Shown: one piece after another, positions 6,767 through 14,902 of the stretch | Numbering within the stretch: the first letter of the stretch is position 1 | Layout of the letters: the number at the start of each line of letters is the position of its first letter | Assembly: GCA_009785855.1 (NCBI GenBank) | Contig: WQUG01000037.1 | Span: forward strand, 1-26,391 | DNA: 26,391 nucleotides | Direction: 5' to 3' | Origin: Actinomycetes bacterium | GTDB lineage: Bacteria; Actinomycetota; Coriobacteriia; WRKU01; WQUG01 | Position numbers and translations under genes: made by a program | Notes under the pieces: model-generated | Told to the model about the DNA's origin: nothing | Databases searched by the model: none | The model's input: only the letters and a program-made list of their open reading frames with translations

Positions 6767-7679
6767 GGTCCGCGACGAGCTCTCGCGCGTCGAGCCCCGC
6801 CGGGACTGTTGCGCGCGCGCCGCGCTCTCCGCGCTGATCCGCCTTGATGGGACACTCACGAAGAGCGCCGGCAACACCTGTCGCCTTGAGCTGGTGACCG
6901 AGTCAGCTCCGGTGGCACGCACGATCATCGGGCTGGCCCACACCGTCGGGGGACTCAAGACCGAGCTCACGAGCCGCCGCAGCGTGTTGCACAAGACCTA
7001 CAGCTACCTGATCACGATCCCCAGTCAGGCCCGCCTCGAGCCCTGCCTGCGCGCCCTGGGGCTCTCTGAACACGCCTACCTTGTCGGCGGCGTCGACGAG
7101 GCGCTCGTGAAGCGCGACTGCTGCGCGATGGCCTATCTGCGCGGGGCCTTCCTGGGGGCGGGTTTCGTCTCTGATCCGCGCGCGGACGCGCACTTCGAGA
7201 TCGCCTGCCAGAGCGAGGTACTCGCGCGTGACCTGCTGTCCCTGATGCGGAGATTCGATCTGGAGGCGAAGTACGTGGAGCGCCGGGGCGCCTGGACCGT
7301 CTACCTCAAGGGCGCTGAGCCCATCCTGAACTTCCTGGCGTTGGTCGGCGCGCACAAGGCCCTGCTCAAGACGGAGAACGTCCGGGTGGTCAAGTCGATG
7401 CGCAACGATGTGAACCGCCGCGTCAACGCAGAGATCGCCAATCAGACCAAGGCGAGCCAGGCCGCGCTGGCGCAGCTCGATACGATCGAGCGCCTGCGCA
7501 GCGCCGACCTGCTCGCGACCTTACCTGCGGGTCTGCGGCAGTTCGCTGAGCTGCGCCGGGCCAATCCCGATCTGAGTCTGCGGGAGCTGGGCGCGCTCGC
7601 CACGCCGCCGCTTTCGAAGTCCGCGGTCAACCATCGCATGCGCCGTCTTGAGGAGGCTGCCCGCGAACTGCAGATCTGA
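6750..7679 (+). CDS. whiA: WhiA DNA-binding protein
   Basis: The protein has 309 residues and starts with GTG at 6750, preceded by GGAGAGGG 9 nt upstream. The N-terminal part is related to LAGLIDADG homing endonucleases (SFTAEVRDELSRVEP; GAFLGAGFVSDP near residue 132) and lacks nuclease function in this family. The C-terminal helix-turn-helix includes VNRRVNAEIANQTKASQAA and LRELGALATPPLSKSAVNHR. WhiA controls sporulation septation with WhiB in Streptomyces; in non-sporulating Gram-positives it affects cell division and chromosome segregation. The overlap with yvcK fits the conserved operon. Nothing abnormal is visible. Confidence 0.96.
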   Translation: MSFTAEVRDELSRVEPRRDCCARAALSALIRLDGTLTKSAGNTCRLELVTESAPVARTIIGLAHTVGGLKTELTSRRSVLHKTYSYLITIPSQARLEPCLRALGLSEHAYLVGGVDEALVKRDCCAMAYLRGAFLGAGFVSDPRADAHFEIACQSEVLARDLLSLMRRFDLEAKYVERRGAWTVYLKGAEPILNFLALVGAHKALLKTENVRVVKSMRNDVNRRVNAEIANQTKASQAALAQLDTIERLRSADLLATLPAGLRQFAELRRANPDLSLRELGALATPPLSKSAVNHRMRRLEEAARELQI

Positions 7680-7711
7680 AGCTGGTCCTGGGCAACAGGG
7701 GCCTTAACTGG

Positions 7712-7720
7712 TGCTATACT
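7712..7720 (+). promoter_or_regulatory. Extended -10 promoter of the glycolytic operon
   Basis: TGCTATACT (7712-7720) is an extended -10 element identical to the one before rapZ. GCAACA (7692-7697) at 17 nt is a weak -35. A start near 7727 gives a leader of about 33 nt with the Shine-Dalgarno sequence GGAGGA at 7747-7752. No operator for a CggR-like repressor is evident. Confidence 0.6.
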
Positions 7721-7759
7721 GACAGGGTAATGACACGCCTATCTTTGGAGGACTGAACC

Positions 7760-8767
7760 ATGACAATCAAGCTTGGGATCAGTGGGTTCGGACGTATCGG
7801 ACGCAATGTGCTTCGAGTCGCTGTTGAGGACCCGGAGATCGAGGTCGTAGCGGTCAATGATCTTACCGACATCAAGACACTCGCACATCTGCTCAAGTAC
7901 GACTCCGTTCATGGAGCGTTCAAGCATTCTGTTGAGATCTGCGATGAAGGCATCATCGTCGGGGGCAAGCTTATCAGGGGACTTACGCAGCGCGATCCGG
8001 CTGCTTTGACCTGGGGTGATCTTGGTGTCGAGCTCGTCGTCGAGTCGACGGGCTTCTTCACCGATGCGACGAAAGCCCATGCGCACATCGACGCCGGAGC
8101 GAAACGCGTCATCATCTCAGCGCCGGCGAAGAACGAGGACATCACGATCGTGATGGGAGTCAACGACGACGCCTATGATCCGGAGAAGCACTTCGTGGTG
8201 AGCAACGCCTCATGTACGACGAACTGCCTCGCGCCCTTCGCCAAGGTGCTGCGCGACAGCTTCGGGCTCAAGCAGGGTTTCATGAACACGATCCACAGCT
8301 ACACGAACGATCAGATCATCCTGGACTCGCCGCATAAGGACCTGCGGCGCGCCCGCGCGGCGGCGCTGTCCATCATCCCGACCTCGACCGGGGCCGCCAA
8401 GGCCATCGGACTCGTGATGCCGGACATGAAGGGCAAGCTCGACGGTATGTCGATGCGCGTGCCCACGCCGGACGGCTCGGTCGTCGACCTGGTCGCCGAA
8501 CTCGAGCGCCCCGCCACCAAAGAGGAGATCAACGCCGCGATGAAGGCAGCGGCCGACGGCCCGATGAAGGGCTATCTCGAGTACTGCGAAGACCCGATCG
8601 TCTCGGTCGACGTCATCGATAACCCGGCCTCCTCGATCTTCGACTCATTGCAGACGATGGTCATGGGCGGAGGTTCCGGCACCTTCGTCAAGTGCGTGAG
8701 CTGGTATGACAACGAATGGGGTTACAGCAACCGGGTCATCGACCTGGCCAAGCTGATGATGGCATAA
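7760..8767 (+). CDS. gap: Glyceraldehyde-3-phosphate dehydrogenase, type I
   Basis: This 335-residue enzyme oxidises glyceraldehyde-3-phosphate to 1,3-bisphosphoglycerate with NAD+. The N-terminal Rossmann fold begins KLGISGFGRIGRNVLR, and the catalytic cysteine is in SNASCTTNC (Cys152). NTIHSYTNDQ and the C-terminal SWYDNEWGYSNRV are intact. GGAGGA lies 7 nt before the ATG. pgk begins 9 nt after the stop. Gap is the first gene of a four-gene block (gap-pgk-tpiA-gpmI) that converts triose phosphates to 2-phosphoglycerate. Codon choice in the first 100 codons is slightly less GC-rich than in the later part. Confidence 0.98.
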   Translation: MTIKLGISGFGRIGRNVLRVAVEDPEIEVVAVNDLTDIKTLAHLLKYDSVHGAFKHSVEICDEGIIVGGKLIRGLTQRDPAALTWGDLGVELVVESTGFFTDATKAHAHIDAGAKRVIISAPAKNEDITIVMGVNDDAYDPEKHFVVSNASCTTNCLAPFAKVLRDSFGLKQGFMNTIHSYTNDQIILDSPHKDLRRARAAALSIIPTSTGAAKAIGLVMPDMKGKLDGMSMRVPTPDGSVVDLVAELERPATKEEINAAMKAAADGPMKGYLEYCEDPIVSVDVIDNPASSIFDSLQTMVMGGGSGTFVKCVSWYDNEWGYSNRVIDLAKLMMA

Positions 8768-8776
8768 GGAGTCGTC

Positions 8777-9970
8777 ATGTTCTCAAAGTCAGTCGTGACC
8801 GATCTTCCGGTCACGGGCAAGCGCGTGGTCGTGCGCGTCGACTTCAACGTGCCGCTCGAAGGTGGCGTCGTCGTCGATGATGCGCGGATCCGCGCGGCTC
8901 TGCCCACTCTGCAGTTCCTGATCGAGCAGGGGGCGCGGGTCATACTGATCTCGCACCTCGGACGGCCCGCCGGCGCGCCGGACCCCGCCTACTCGCTGGC
9001 TCCGGTCGCGCCCGTGCTGAGCGGACTTCTGGGGCGTCCGGTCCGTTTCGTGGCCGACACGGTGGGTCCCGAGGCTTTAGCGCTGTCGCGCGCGCTGGGC
9101 GACGGCGAGGTCCTGCTGCTGGAAAACGTCCGCTTCTACCCGGGCGAGAAGGCCAACGATCCGGACTTCGCCCGCAAGCTCGCCGACCTCGGCGAACTCT
9201 ACGTCAACGACGCCTTTGGCACGGCGCATCGCGCCCATGCCTCGACGGCGGGCATCGCGCAGTACCTGCCCGCGGCGGCCGGGCTGCTCATGGCGCGCGA
9301 GATCGAGACCCTGGGCGCACTCTTCGCTGACCCGAAGCGTCCCTTCGTTGCGGTGCTCGGCGGATCGAAAGTATCGGACAAGCTCGGGGTCATCCGCAAA
9401 CTCATCGAGGTGGTCGATACCCTGCTCATCGGCGGGGGTATGGCGTTCACCTTCGAGGCGGCCCGGGGCAACGGCGTCGGCGCTTCGCTTCTGGAAGCTG
9501 ACTGGGTAGATCCCTGCCGCGAACTTCTGGCCTTGGCCGACGAGAAGAACTGTCAGTTGCTGCTGCCCGACGACTATGTCGTCGCCGATGCCTTCGCACC
9601 GGATGCGGCGACCCAGGTCGTGGCCGCTGACGGCATCCCGGAGTCCTGGATGGGACTTGACGTCGGACCTGCGACGACCCAGAGGTATCAGGCCGTGCTC
9701 GCCAGCGCGTCAACGGTGTTCTGGAACGGCCCGATGGGGGTCTTCGAGATGCCGGCCTTCGCCGCGGGCACCCGCAAGGTCGCCGAGGCGATCTGCGAAA
9801 GCGACGCGACCTCGGTCATCGGCGGGGGAGACTCGGCCGCCGCGCTTGCGGCCTTCGGGCTGACCGATAAAGTGAGCTTCATCTCGACGGGCGGCGGCGC
9901 CTCGATGAAGCTTCTGGAGGGCGCCGAGCTGCCGGGCCTGGCCGCGCTTGACGATACAGAAAGGATCTGA
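8777..9970 (+). CDS. pgk: Phosphoglycerate kinase
   Basis: This 397-residue enzyme transfers phosphate from 1,3-bisphosphoglycerate to ADP. It contains the signature RVVVRVDFNVPLEGG near the N-terminus, ILISHLGRPAG, LLLENVRFYPGEKAND and VNDAFGTAHRAHAS in the substrate domain. In the nucleotide domain it has VLGGSKVSDKLGVI and the C-terminal VIGGGDSAAALAAFGL and ISTGGGASMKLLEG loops. The ATG has AAGGAG 5 nt upstream, overlapping the end of gap. tpiA starts 4 nt after the stop. Length and motifs are normal. Confidence 0.98.
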   Translation: MFSKSVVTDLPVTGKRVVVRVDFNVPLEGGVVVDDARIRAALPTLQFLIEQGARVILISHLGRPAGAPDPAYSLAPVAPVLSGLLGRPVRFVADTVGPEALALSRALGDGEVLLLENVRFYPGEKANDPDFARKLADLGELYVNDAFGTAHRAHASTAGIAQYLPAAAGLLMAREIETLGALFADPKRPFVAVLGGSKVSDKLGVIRKLIEVVDTLLIGGGMAFTFEAARGNGVGASLLEADWVDPCRELLALADEKNCQLLLPDDYVVADAFAPDAATQVVAADGIPESWMGLDVGPATTQRYQAVLASASTVFWNGPMGVFEMPAFAAGTRKVAEAICESDATSVIGGGDSAAALAAFGLTDKVSFISTGGGASMKLLEGAELPGLAALDDTERI

Positions 9971-9974
9971 GGAC

Positions 9975-10742
9975 ATGCGAAAGAAGATGGTCGCGGGCAA
10001 CTGGAAGATGTATAAGACCGCGGGCGAGGCAGCGATACTCGTACAGAACCTGGAGGACGTCGCGCGCGATGTCCTCGGTGATGTCGAGGTCGTGGTCGCC
10101 CCGCCCTTCACGGCGCTGCACAGCGTCTCGACCGTTATCGCGCTCGATAAGTCGCCGATCAGGCTCGGCGCCCAGGATATGTTCTGGGAAGAGGAGGGCG
10201 CCTACACCGGCGAGATCGCGCCGCGCATGCTCAGTGACCTTGAGACCTCCTATGTGATCGTCGGCCACAGCGAGCGTCGCGCGTACTTCGGCGAGACCGA
10301 CGAGATCGTCAACCGCAAAGCGCGGGCCGTCTTCGCTCATGGCATGACGCCGATCGTCTGCTGCGGAGAGAGCATCGAGACCCGCGAAGCAGGCGCGGAG
10401 GCGGACTTCATCGCCGGCCAGATCCGCGCAGGGCTTGCCGGGATCGAGACGATGGACGCGATGAAGCTTGTCATCGCCTATGAACCGATCTGGGCGATCG
10501 GCACGGGTAAGACCGCCTCGCCGGAGCAGGCAGAGGAGGTCTGCGCTCATATCCGCGCGCTGGTCTGCGAGATCTTCGACGACGTGGTCGCCGCCCGCGT
10601 CCGTATCCTCTACGGCGGCTCGGTCAAGCCCGAGAACGCGGCGCTCTTCTTCGCCCAGCCCGACATCGACGGGGCGCTCGTGGGGGGAGCAGCGCTCTCT
10701 GTCGAGGCCTTCGCCCCGATCGTGGTCGCTGCACGTCCGTGA
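9975..10742 (+). CDS. tpiA: Triosephosphate isomerase
   Basis: This 255-residue TIM-barrel enzyme interconverts dihydroxyacetone phosphate and glyceraldehyde-3-phosphate. It starts MRKKMVAGNWKMYKT, with the active-site Asn and Lys in GNWKM. The catalytic His lies in IVGHSERRAYFGE (about residue 97) and the catalytic Glu in AYEPIWAIGTGK (about residue 170). The phosphate-binding YGGSVKPENA and the C-terminal GALVGGAAL are present. The ATG at 9975 is chosen over an upstream TTG at 9948, which lies inside pgk, because family proteins begin at this point. The last four bases (GTGA) are shared with the gpmI start. Confidence 0.98.
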   Translation: MRKKMVAGNWKMYKTAGEAAILVQNLEDVARDVLGDVEVVVAPPFTALHSVSTVIALDKSPIRLGAQDMFWEEEGAYTGEIAPRMLSDLETSYVIVGHSERRAYFGETDEIVNRKARAVFAHGMTPIVCCGESIETREAGAEADFIAGQIRAGLAGIETMDAMKLVIAYEPIWAIGTGKTASPEQAEEVCAHIRALVCEIFDDVVAARVRILYGGSVKPENAALFFAQPDIDGALVGGAALSVEAFAPIVVAARP

Positions 10743-12337
10743 CACGGCCGGTCTGTCTGATCATCATGGACGGGCTCGCCTATGGCGTGCCCACGGACGA
10801 TGAGCAGTGCAACGCGGTGTGCCGCGCGAACACCCCGGTGCTCGACGAGCTCTGGCGGACCAGCGCCCACAGCTTCCTGCAAGCTTCCGGGGAGGCGGTC
10901 GGCCTGCCGGTCGGTCAGATGGGTAACTCCGAGGTCGGCCACCTCAACATGGGCGCCGGACGCGTCGTCTATCAGGAACTGACGCGCATCGATCATGCCA
11001 TCGCCGACGGCAGCTTCTTCAACAACGAGGTCCTGCGCGCGGCCTGCCAGTGGGCGCGCGAGCACACCGGACGTCTGCACCTGATGGGGCTGCTCTCTGA
11101 CGGCGGCGTCCACAGCAGCCAGGAACATCTCTACGCGCTGCTGCGCCTGGCCGCCCGCGAACAGGTCCCCGAGGTGCTGGTCCACTGCTTCCTGGACGGA
11201 CGCGACACGCCGCCGGACAGCGCGGCCGGCTACCTCGCCCAGCTCGAAGAGAAGACCGTCGAGATCGGCGTCGGGCGCATCGCCTCGATCATGGGGCGCT
11301 ACTACGCCATGGACCGCGACCGCCGTTGGGAGCGCGTCCAACGTGCCTACGACTGCCTGACAGGAGCGGCGGGGAGGGACGGTATCGGACTTCCGCCTCG
11401 GGGCCCCGTCTCCGCTACGCTCCGTCCCCCGAGTACGGGTTCCAATACCGCCCCTCCTGCTACGGCCCCCGACGCCCTCTCCGCCATCAACGCCTCGTAT
11501 GCGGCGGGCATCACCGACGAGTTCGTCGAGCCCACGCTCATCGGCGCGCCCGCGCCCATCAGCGACGACGACGCGCTCATCTTCTTCAACTTCCGCCCCG
11601 ACCGCGCCCGCGAGCTCAGCTACGCCTTCACCTGTCCGGACTTCGACGGATTTGCGCGCGCGAACTGGCCCCGTACGCACTTCGTGTGCCTCTGCGAATA
11701 CGACCCGGCGCTCGAGGCCGCCGTGGCTTTTCCCAAGGAGTATCCGGCAGACGTGCTCGCCGATGTCATCGCCGCCGCAGGCCTGCGTCAGTTCCATACG
11801 GCCGAGACCGAGAAGTACGCGCACGTCACCTTCTTCTTCAACGGCGGCTCTGAGCCCCCGAAGCCGGGGGAGGAGCGCCGCCTTGTCGCAAGCCCGAAGG
11901 TGGCGACCTATGACCTGCAGCCGGAGATGAGCGCCGTCGAGGTCACTGACGGCCTGGTCGCAGCGATCCGTGCTGGCGAGTCGGACTTCTACGTGGTGAA
12001 CTTCGCCAACGGGGACATGGTGGGGCATACCGGCGTCCTGGAGGCGACGATACGGGCGGTCGAGACGGTCGATACTCAGGTGGGGCGCGTTGTCGAGGCG
12101 ATGCGCAGCGTCGGCGGCCTCACGCTGATCACGGCCGACCACGGCAACGCGGAGGACATGGGGACCGAAGCTGCGCCCCAAACGGCGCATACGACAAGCG
12201 AGGTCCCCTTCATCGCGGTCGGAGAGGGCGCCCATAGCTGCCAGCCGGGCAGGCTCTGCGACGTGGCGGCGACCGCCGCCGCCGCCCTCGGGGTCGCGCC
12301 TCCCCGCTCCTGGACCGGCAAGGACCTGCTGAGCTGA
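10739..12337 (+). CDS. gpmI: 2,3-bisphosphoglycerate-independent phosphoglycerate mutase with an internal insert
   Basis: This 532-residue, metal-dependent enzyme converts 3- to 2-phosphoglycerate. It starts with GTG overlapping the tpiA stop by 4 nt. The phosphoserine site is in GNSEVGHLNMGAGR (about Ser64). DGRDTPP, GRYYAMDRDRRWERV, NFRPDRAREL, ADHGNAEDM and the C-terminal TAHTTSEVPF metal ligands are all intact. Between AYDCLTGAAG and PDALSAINASYAAGITDEFV there are about 28 extra residues (RDGIGLPPRGPVSATLRPPS and onward), low in complexity, that are absent from the E. coli and Bacillus enzymes as I recall them. The extra DNA is an imperfect palindrome (see separate entry). The frame is kept, and the enzyme is probably active. 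Confidence 0.95.
   Translation: MTRPVCLIIMDGLAYGVPTDDEQCNAVCRANTPVLDELWRTSAHSFLQASGEAVGLPVGQMGNSEVGHLNMGAGRVVYQELTRIDHAIADGSFFNNEVLRAACQWAREHTGRLHLMGLLSDGGVHSSQEHLYALLRLAAREQVPEVLVHCFLDGRDTPPDSAAGYLAQLEEKTVEIGVGRIASIMGRYYAMDRDRRWERVQRAYDCLTGAAGRDGIGLPPRGPVSATLRPPSTGSNTAPPATAPDALSAINASYAAGITDEFVEPTLIGAPAPISDDDALIFFNFRPDRARELSYAFTCPDFDGFARANWPRTHFVCLCEYDPALEAAVAFPKEYPADVLADVIAAAGLRQFHTAETEKYAHVTFFFNGGSEPPKPGEERRLVASPKVATYDLQPEMSAVEVTDGLVAAIRAGESDFYVVNFANGDMVGHTGVLEATIRAVETVDTQVGRVVEAMRSVGGLTLITADHGNAEDMGTEAAPQTAHTTSEVPFIAVGEGAHSCQPGRLCDVAATAAAALGVAPPRSWTGKDLLS
11373..11457. repeat. In-frame palindromic insert within gpmI
   Basis: GGAGGGACGGTAT (11373-11385) pairs with ATACCGCCCCTCC (11445-11457), 12 of 13 positions. 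Inside, CTCGGGG (11397-11403) pairs with CCCCGAG (11427-11433). The element is about 85 nt and coincides with the extra residues in GpmI. It looks like a REP- or Rickettsia-palindromic-type element that inserted without breaking the frame. No second copy is seen in this window. Confidence 0.6.
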
Positions 12338-12381
12338 GGGCGCGCCAGTCCTCGACTCATAAATGACATCAATATAACGGC

Positions 12382-12411
12382 TTCACAATCGCACCCTCAG
12401 AGGGTTATAAT
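12382..12411 (+). promoter_or_regulatory. Sigma-70-type promoter of the vWA surface protein
   Basis: TTCACA (12382-12387), an 18-nt spacer and a perfect TATAAT (12406-12411) form one of the best promoters in the window. A start near 12418 lies after the in-frame ATG at 12414, which supports the downstream ATG at 12480 as the true start. The leader is about 60 nt. Confidence 0.75.
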
Positions 12412-12479
12412 CAATGTGGTTATGTCTGTCTCATATTGGTGGTCGGCTGTTCGCCGAACAGAAGGGGAAAGGTCTTGTC

Positions 12480-14663
12480 ATGAGAAAGTCAGCATTGACA
12501 CGCATCCTGGCGCTGCTGTGCTCGGGTATGCTGGTCATCGGTCTGTTACCACTAGCCGCACAGAGTGCGGCGGCGACTCCCACTGAAGGGGCGGTCTCCT
12601 ATCTGGCAGCAGACGGGACCAAGGCGAGTCCCACGGGTCCGGACATCGATCCGTTCCTGAGCGGCACCGCAAGCCATGTCTCGGGGAGCAAGGTCGCCTC
12701 TGACCTGAACGCGAGCGACGAGACCACGGTGACCCTGTCGTTTCCCTCCGCGGACTTCGTCCCCAGCTATGACATCGTCCTGGTGACCGATGGGACGCAG
12801 AGTTTCGCAGATACAGCTCCTGCGGCCAGGCAGATGATCGCGGACCTGGCCGGCGAGGTGTCGGCCCGTCCCAACATGAACGTCAAGGTCGGCGCAGTGG
12901 CCTATGGTACCGTTGCCTACAGCAGTTTCGCGCCGGGCACCGGCCTCGTCAACGGCACCGTCTGGAACATGTTGCAGACGGCTTTCAGGACGGGTAACTG
13001 GAGCAGTGTGCCGGGAGGCGTTCCGGCTGCTGCAGCGCCGATGATCGGACAGATGGTGCCGCTGGGCAACGGGTGGCCCAACGACTCGCTGCCGGCGGGC
13101 GGCGACGCCGTCGGTGCCAAGGATCTCCTGGGTGGCCTGCAACCGCTTAACGCGACCACGGAACCGACGCTCTCTTCTGCCATCAGTCTGAACGGCAGTC
13201 GTCTGGCAGCTGAGTACTTGCTGGCCTATGCCTCTTACACCAATTCTGCCCCCTACACGGGGACCTACATGGGAGTCGGTTTCCAGGGCTACACCATGAA
13301 CAACCCGGTCATCGGCACCAACCTGGAGGCCGGCATCAAGTCCGGTCAGGCGCTGCTGGATGGCGATACGACCACGCCGGCCGCCAACAAGTATCTGGTG
13401 ATCCTGACCGACGGCGGCACCTACTACTGGAACTCGAACACCAGCGACGATCCCCATCAGCAGATGACGGGCGCGCTGTATAACGCGAACGGTCCGGCCC
13501 AGACCTACTCGCATGGAGCTCACGTCTACGCCCAGCTCAGCCAGGTGCATAACGACTGGGCCCAGGGGCCGCGGGCGCTGTATGCCACCGGCACGGTCAA
13601 ACCCACGCCGACCGGCGCTACCGCTGCTGAGTACCAGAGTTTCCTGACCGCGCCCTTCGGTGGCGCCACGCTTCCGCCGACCACCGACCAGACCTCCCAG
13701 ATCTCGATCGAGGACTTCCAGACGAACATGAGTAACCAGGCCTGGGCGGCAGCGGCCGGTCTGACAACAGACTACGCCAACACTGCCACCTATCCCTACA
13801 TCTCCCTGGAGAAGGGGACCGCTCATGCGGCCACCGCCCTGCAGAGCGCGGTAAGCAACAACCCCCTGGAGAACGTCTTCCTCTTAGGCTCGCAGTATGC
13901 CGCGTGGAGCGACGATGAGTTGTCGATCTCGAACGGTTTCCTGAACTGGTCGAAGAACCTGGTCGGCGCTCAGAACTACTATCCGATCAGCCCTGCCTCG
14001 ACGACAGCCGATATCCAGGGCGCGCTCAATGATATCCAGGGTCAGCTCCTCTATGTGATCGATCACGGGACCCTGACCGACACGATCGGCTCCGAGTTCG
14101 ATCTGGTGCTGGGAGGCGCGTCGATCGCTCCTTCCGACGTCACGCTGACGCTCAGCGGCACACCGCTGGCTGTGGTGGTCGACCCAAGCGACCCCAACCA
14201 GCTCGACTTCGGGACACCGGATACCGGGACAGGTCTCTACCCCTATACGGTCAGATATGTCCCCGGAGCTGCGGAGAAACTCGTGTTGACGATCAACGTC
14301 CCAGTCGAGACCTCTGAGCCGCTGCAGCTCACCTATCACCTGAAGCTCACCCGCCAGACAACGCCGAGCGGCTGGCATACGGGGGTCAAGCTCAACGAGA
14401 GCGCCATCGTCGAGTACACGAGCACTGATGGCAGCACGGGGACGACCTCGTTCCCGATCCCGGTCACGCAGTACTATGTACCTGCCGAGGAGCCTCATGT
14501 GCCGCCGGTGGAGCCCAAGAAGCCAACGCCGGTAACACCCAAGCCGGCTCCGTTGGGTCTGCCGAGTACCGGTGATCCGTCCGCTCCGGGATACGCGTTC
14601 ATCGCGCTTCTGGCCGGCGCAGCCCTCGTGCTGGTGAGCCTGCGGCGACGCCGCCTGAGCTGA
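12480..14663 (+). CDS. Large LPXTG-anchored vWA-domain surface protein (adhesin or pilus-tip-like)
   Basis: The protein has 727 residues and starts at ATG 12480, with AAAGG 7 nt upstream. A signal peptide spans about residues 1-34 (LCSGMLVIGLLPLAAQSAAA). A von Willebrand A-type domain begins near residue 95 (YDIVLVTDGTQSF). The MIDAS motif here is DGTQS, with Thr at the first Ser position of DxSxS; the later metal-site strand VILTDGGTYY is near 305. The vWA region carries long Gly/Pro/Asn-rich insertions. Beta-rich domains follow (about 515-680), then a proline stalk (VPPVEPKKPTPVTPKPAP) and the sorting signal LPSTG near 694 with a hydrophobic segment and RRRR tail. This layout fits tip pilins and adhesins. 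No shaft pilin or sortase gene is adjacent. Confidence 0.82.
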   Translation: MRKSALTRILALLCSGMLVIGLLPLAAQSAAATPTEGAVSYLAADGTKASPTGPDIDPFLSGTASHVSGSKVASDLNASDETTVTLSFPSADFVPSYDIVLVTDGTQSFADTAPAARQMIADLAGEVSARPNMNVKVGAVAYGTVAYSSFAPGTGLVNGTVWNMLQTAFRTGNWSSVPGGVPAAAAPMIGQMVPLGNGWPNDSLPAGGDAVGAKDLLGGLQPLNATTEPTLSSAISLNGSRLAAEYLLAYASYTNSAPYTGTYMGVGFQGYTMNNPVIGTNLEAGIKSGQALLDGDTTTPAANKYLVILTDGGTYYWNSNTSDDPHQQMTGALYNANGPAQTYSHGAHVYAQLSQVHNDWAQGPRALYATGTVKPTPTGATAAEYQSFLTAPFGGATLPPTTDQTSQISIEDFQTNMSNQAWAAAAGLTTDYANTATYPYISLEKGTAHAATALQSAVSNNPLENVFLLGSQYAAWSDDELSISNGFLNWSKNLVGAQNYYPISPASTTADIQGALNDIQGQLLYVIDHGTLTDTIGSEFDLVLGGASIAPSDVTLTLSGTPLAVVVDPSDPNQLDFGTPDTGTGLYPYTVRYVPGAAEKLVLTINVPVETSEPLQLTYHLKLTRQTTPSGWHTGVKLNESAIVEYTSTDGSTGTTSFPIPVTQYYVPAEEPHVPPVEPKKPTPVTPKPAPLGLPSTGDPSAPGYAFIALLAGAALVLVSLRRRRLS

Positions 14664-14671
14664 TCGTCAGA

Positions 14672-14698
14672 TGACGGAAGGGATCAGACCCTTTGTCA
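14672..14698. repeat. Palindromic repeat (REP-like), copy A
   Basis: TGACGGAAGGG/ACCCTTTGTCA form an imperfect hairpin (TGAC-GAAGGG pairs with CCCTTTGTCA). It lies 9 nt after the adhesin stop and can act as its terminator. A close relative is at 14778-14807 in the same orientation. Confidence 0.65.
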
Positions 14699-14716
14699 CC
14701 TCAGGCATAAGTGGGA

Positions 14717-14756
14717 AGCGAGGGAGTCGCTCGCGTACGCGAACGACCCCCTCGCT
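14717..14756. repeat. Long palindrome between the two REP-like copies
   Basis: The 40-nt segment is almost a perfect palindrome. AGCGAGGGAGTCGCTCGCGT pairs back on itself with two A-C/C-A mismatches and no loop beyond the central bases. Such a structure can form a cruciform or a very stable RNA hairpin. Confidence 0.75.
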
Positions 14757-14777
14757 GACCGACCCGTCAGAGCACTC

Positions 14778-14807
14778 GTGACAGAAGGGGTCGGACCCCT
14801 TTGTCAC
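14778..14807. repeat. Palindromic repeat (REP-like), copy B
   Basis: GTGACAGAAGGGGT/ACCCCTTTGTCAC pair nearly completely around a CGG loop. It is a slightly longer relative of copy A at 14672-14698. Palindromes of the form GTGACA-AAGGGGTC-GACCCCTT-TGTCAC occur as dispersed repeats in many unrelated bacteria, as far as I recall. Confidence 0.7.
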
Positions 14808-14838
14808 TAGTGGACGCTTCGGGCACTTTGGTATAGAA

Positions 14839-14865
14839 TATACTGGCTTACCGGCACGGGTAAGC
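14839..14865 (+). promoter_or_regulatory. -10 element and transcript-start hairpin of secG
   Basis: TATACT (14839-14844) is a -10 element without a clear -35. Directly after it GCTTACC (14846-14852) pairs with GGTAAGC (14859-14865), a perfect 7-bp stem that would sit at or across the transcript start. Whether the hairpin affects RNA stability or initiation is unknown. Confidence 0.45.
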
Positions 14866-14902
14866 GTCTGTCAGAGAAACAAGCACTCATAAAGGAGCAT
14901 CA

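Noticed and set aside
5732..6994. 420-codon open frame on the minus strand opposite yvcK
   Set aside because: Shadow of yvcK and whiA in GC-rich DNA; no motif, no ribosome-binding site and no room for its own promoter.
9948..9974. TTG start for tpiA inside pgk
   Set aside because: TpiA proteins begin just before VAGNWKM; ATG 9975 fits the family and is spaced 9 nt from AAAGGA.
10610..12235. 541-codon open frame on the minus strand opposite gpmI
   Set aside because: It is antisense to a fully conserved enzyme, has the Arg/Gly/Asp-rich composition of a shadow frame in GC-rich DNA, and has no recognisable domain.
12414..12479. N-terminal extension of the vWA protein from ATG 12414
   Set aside because: It would start at or before the predicted transcript start; ATG 12480 has a Shine-Dalgarno sequence and begins a proper signal peptide.
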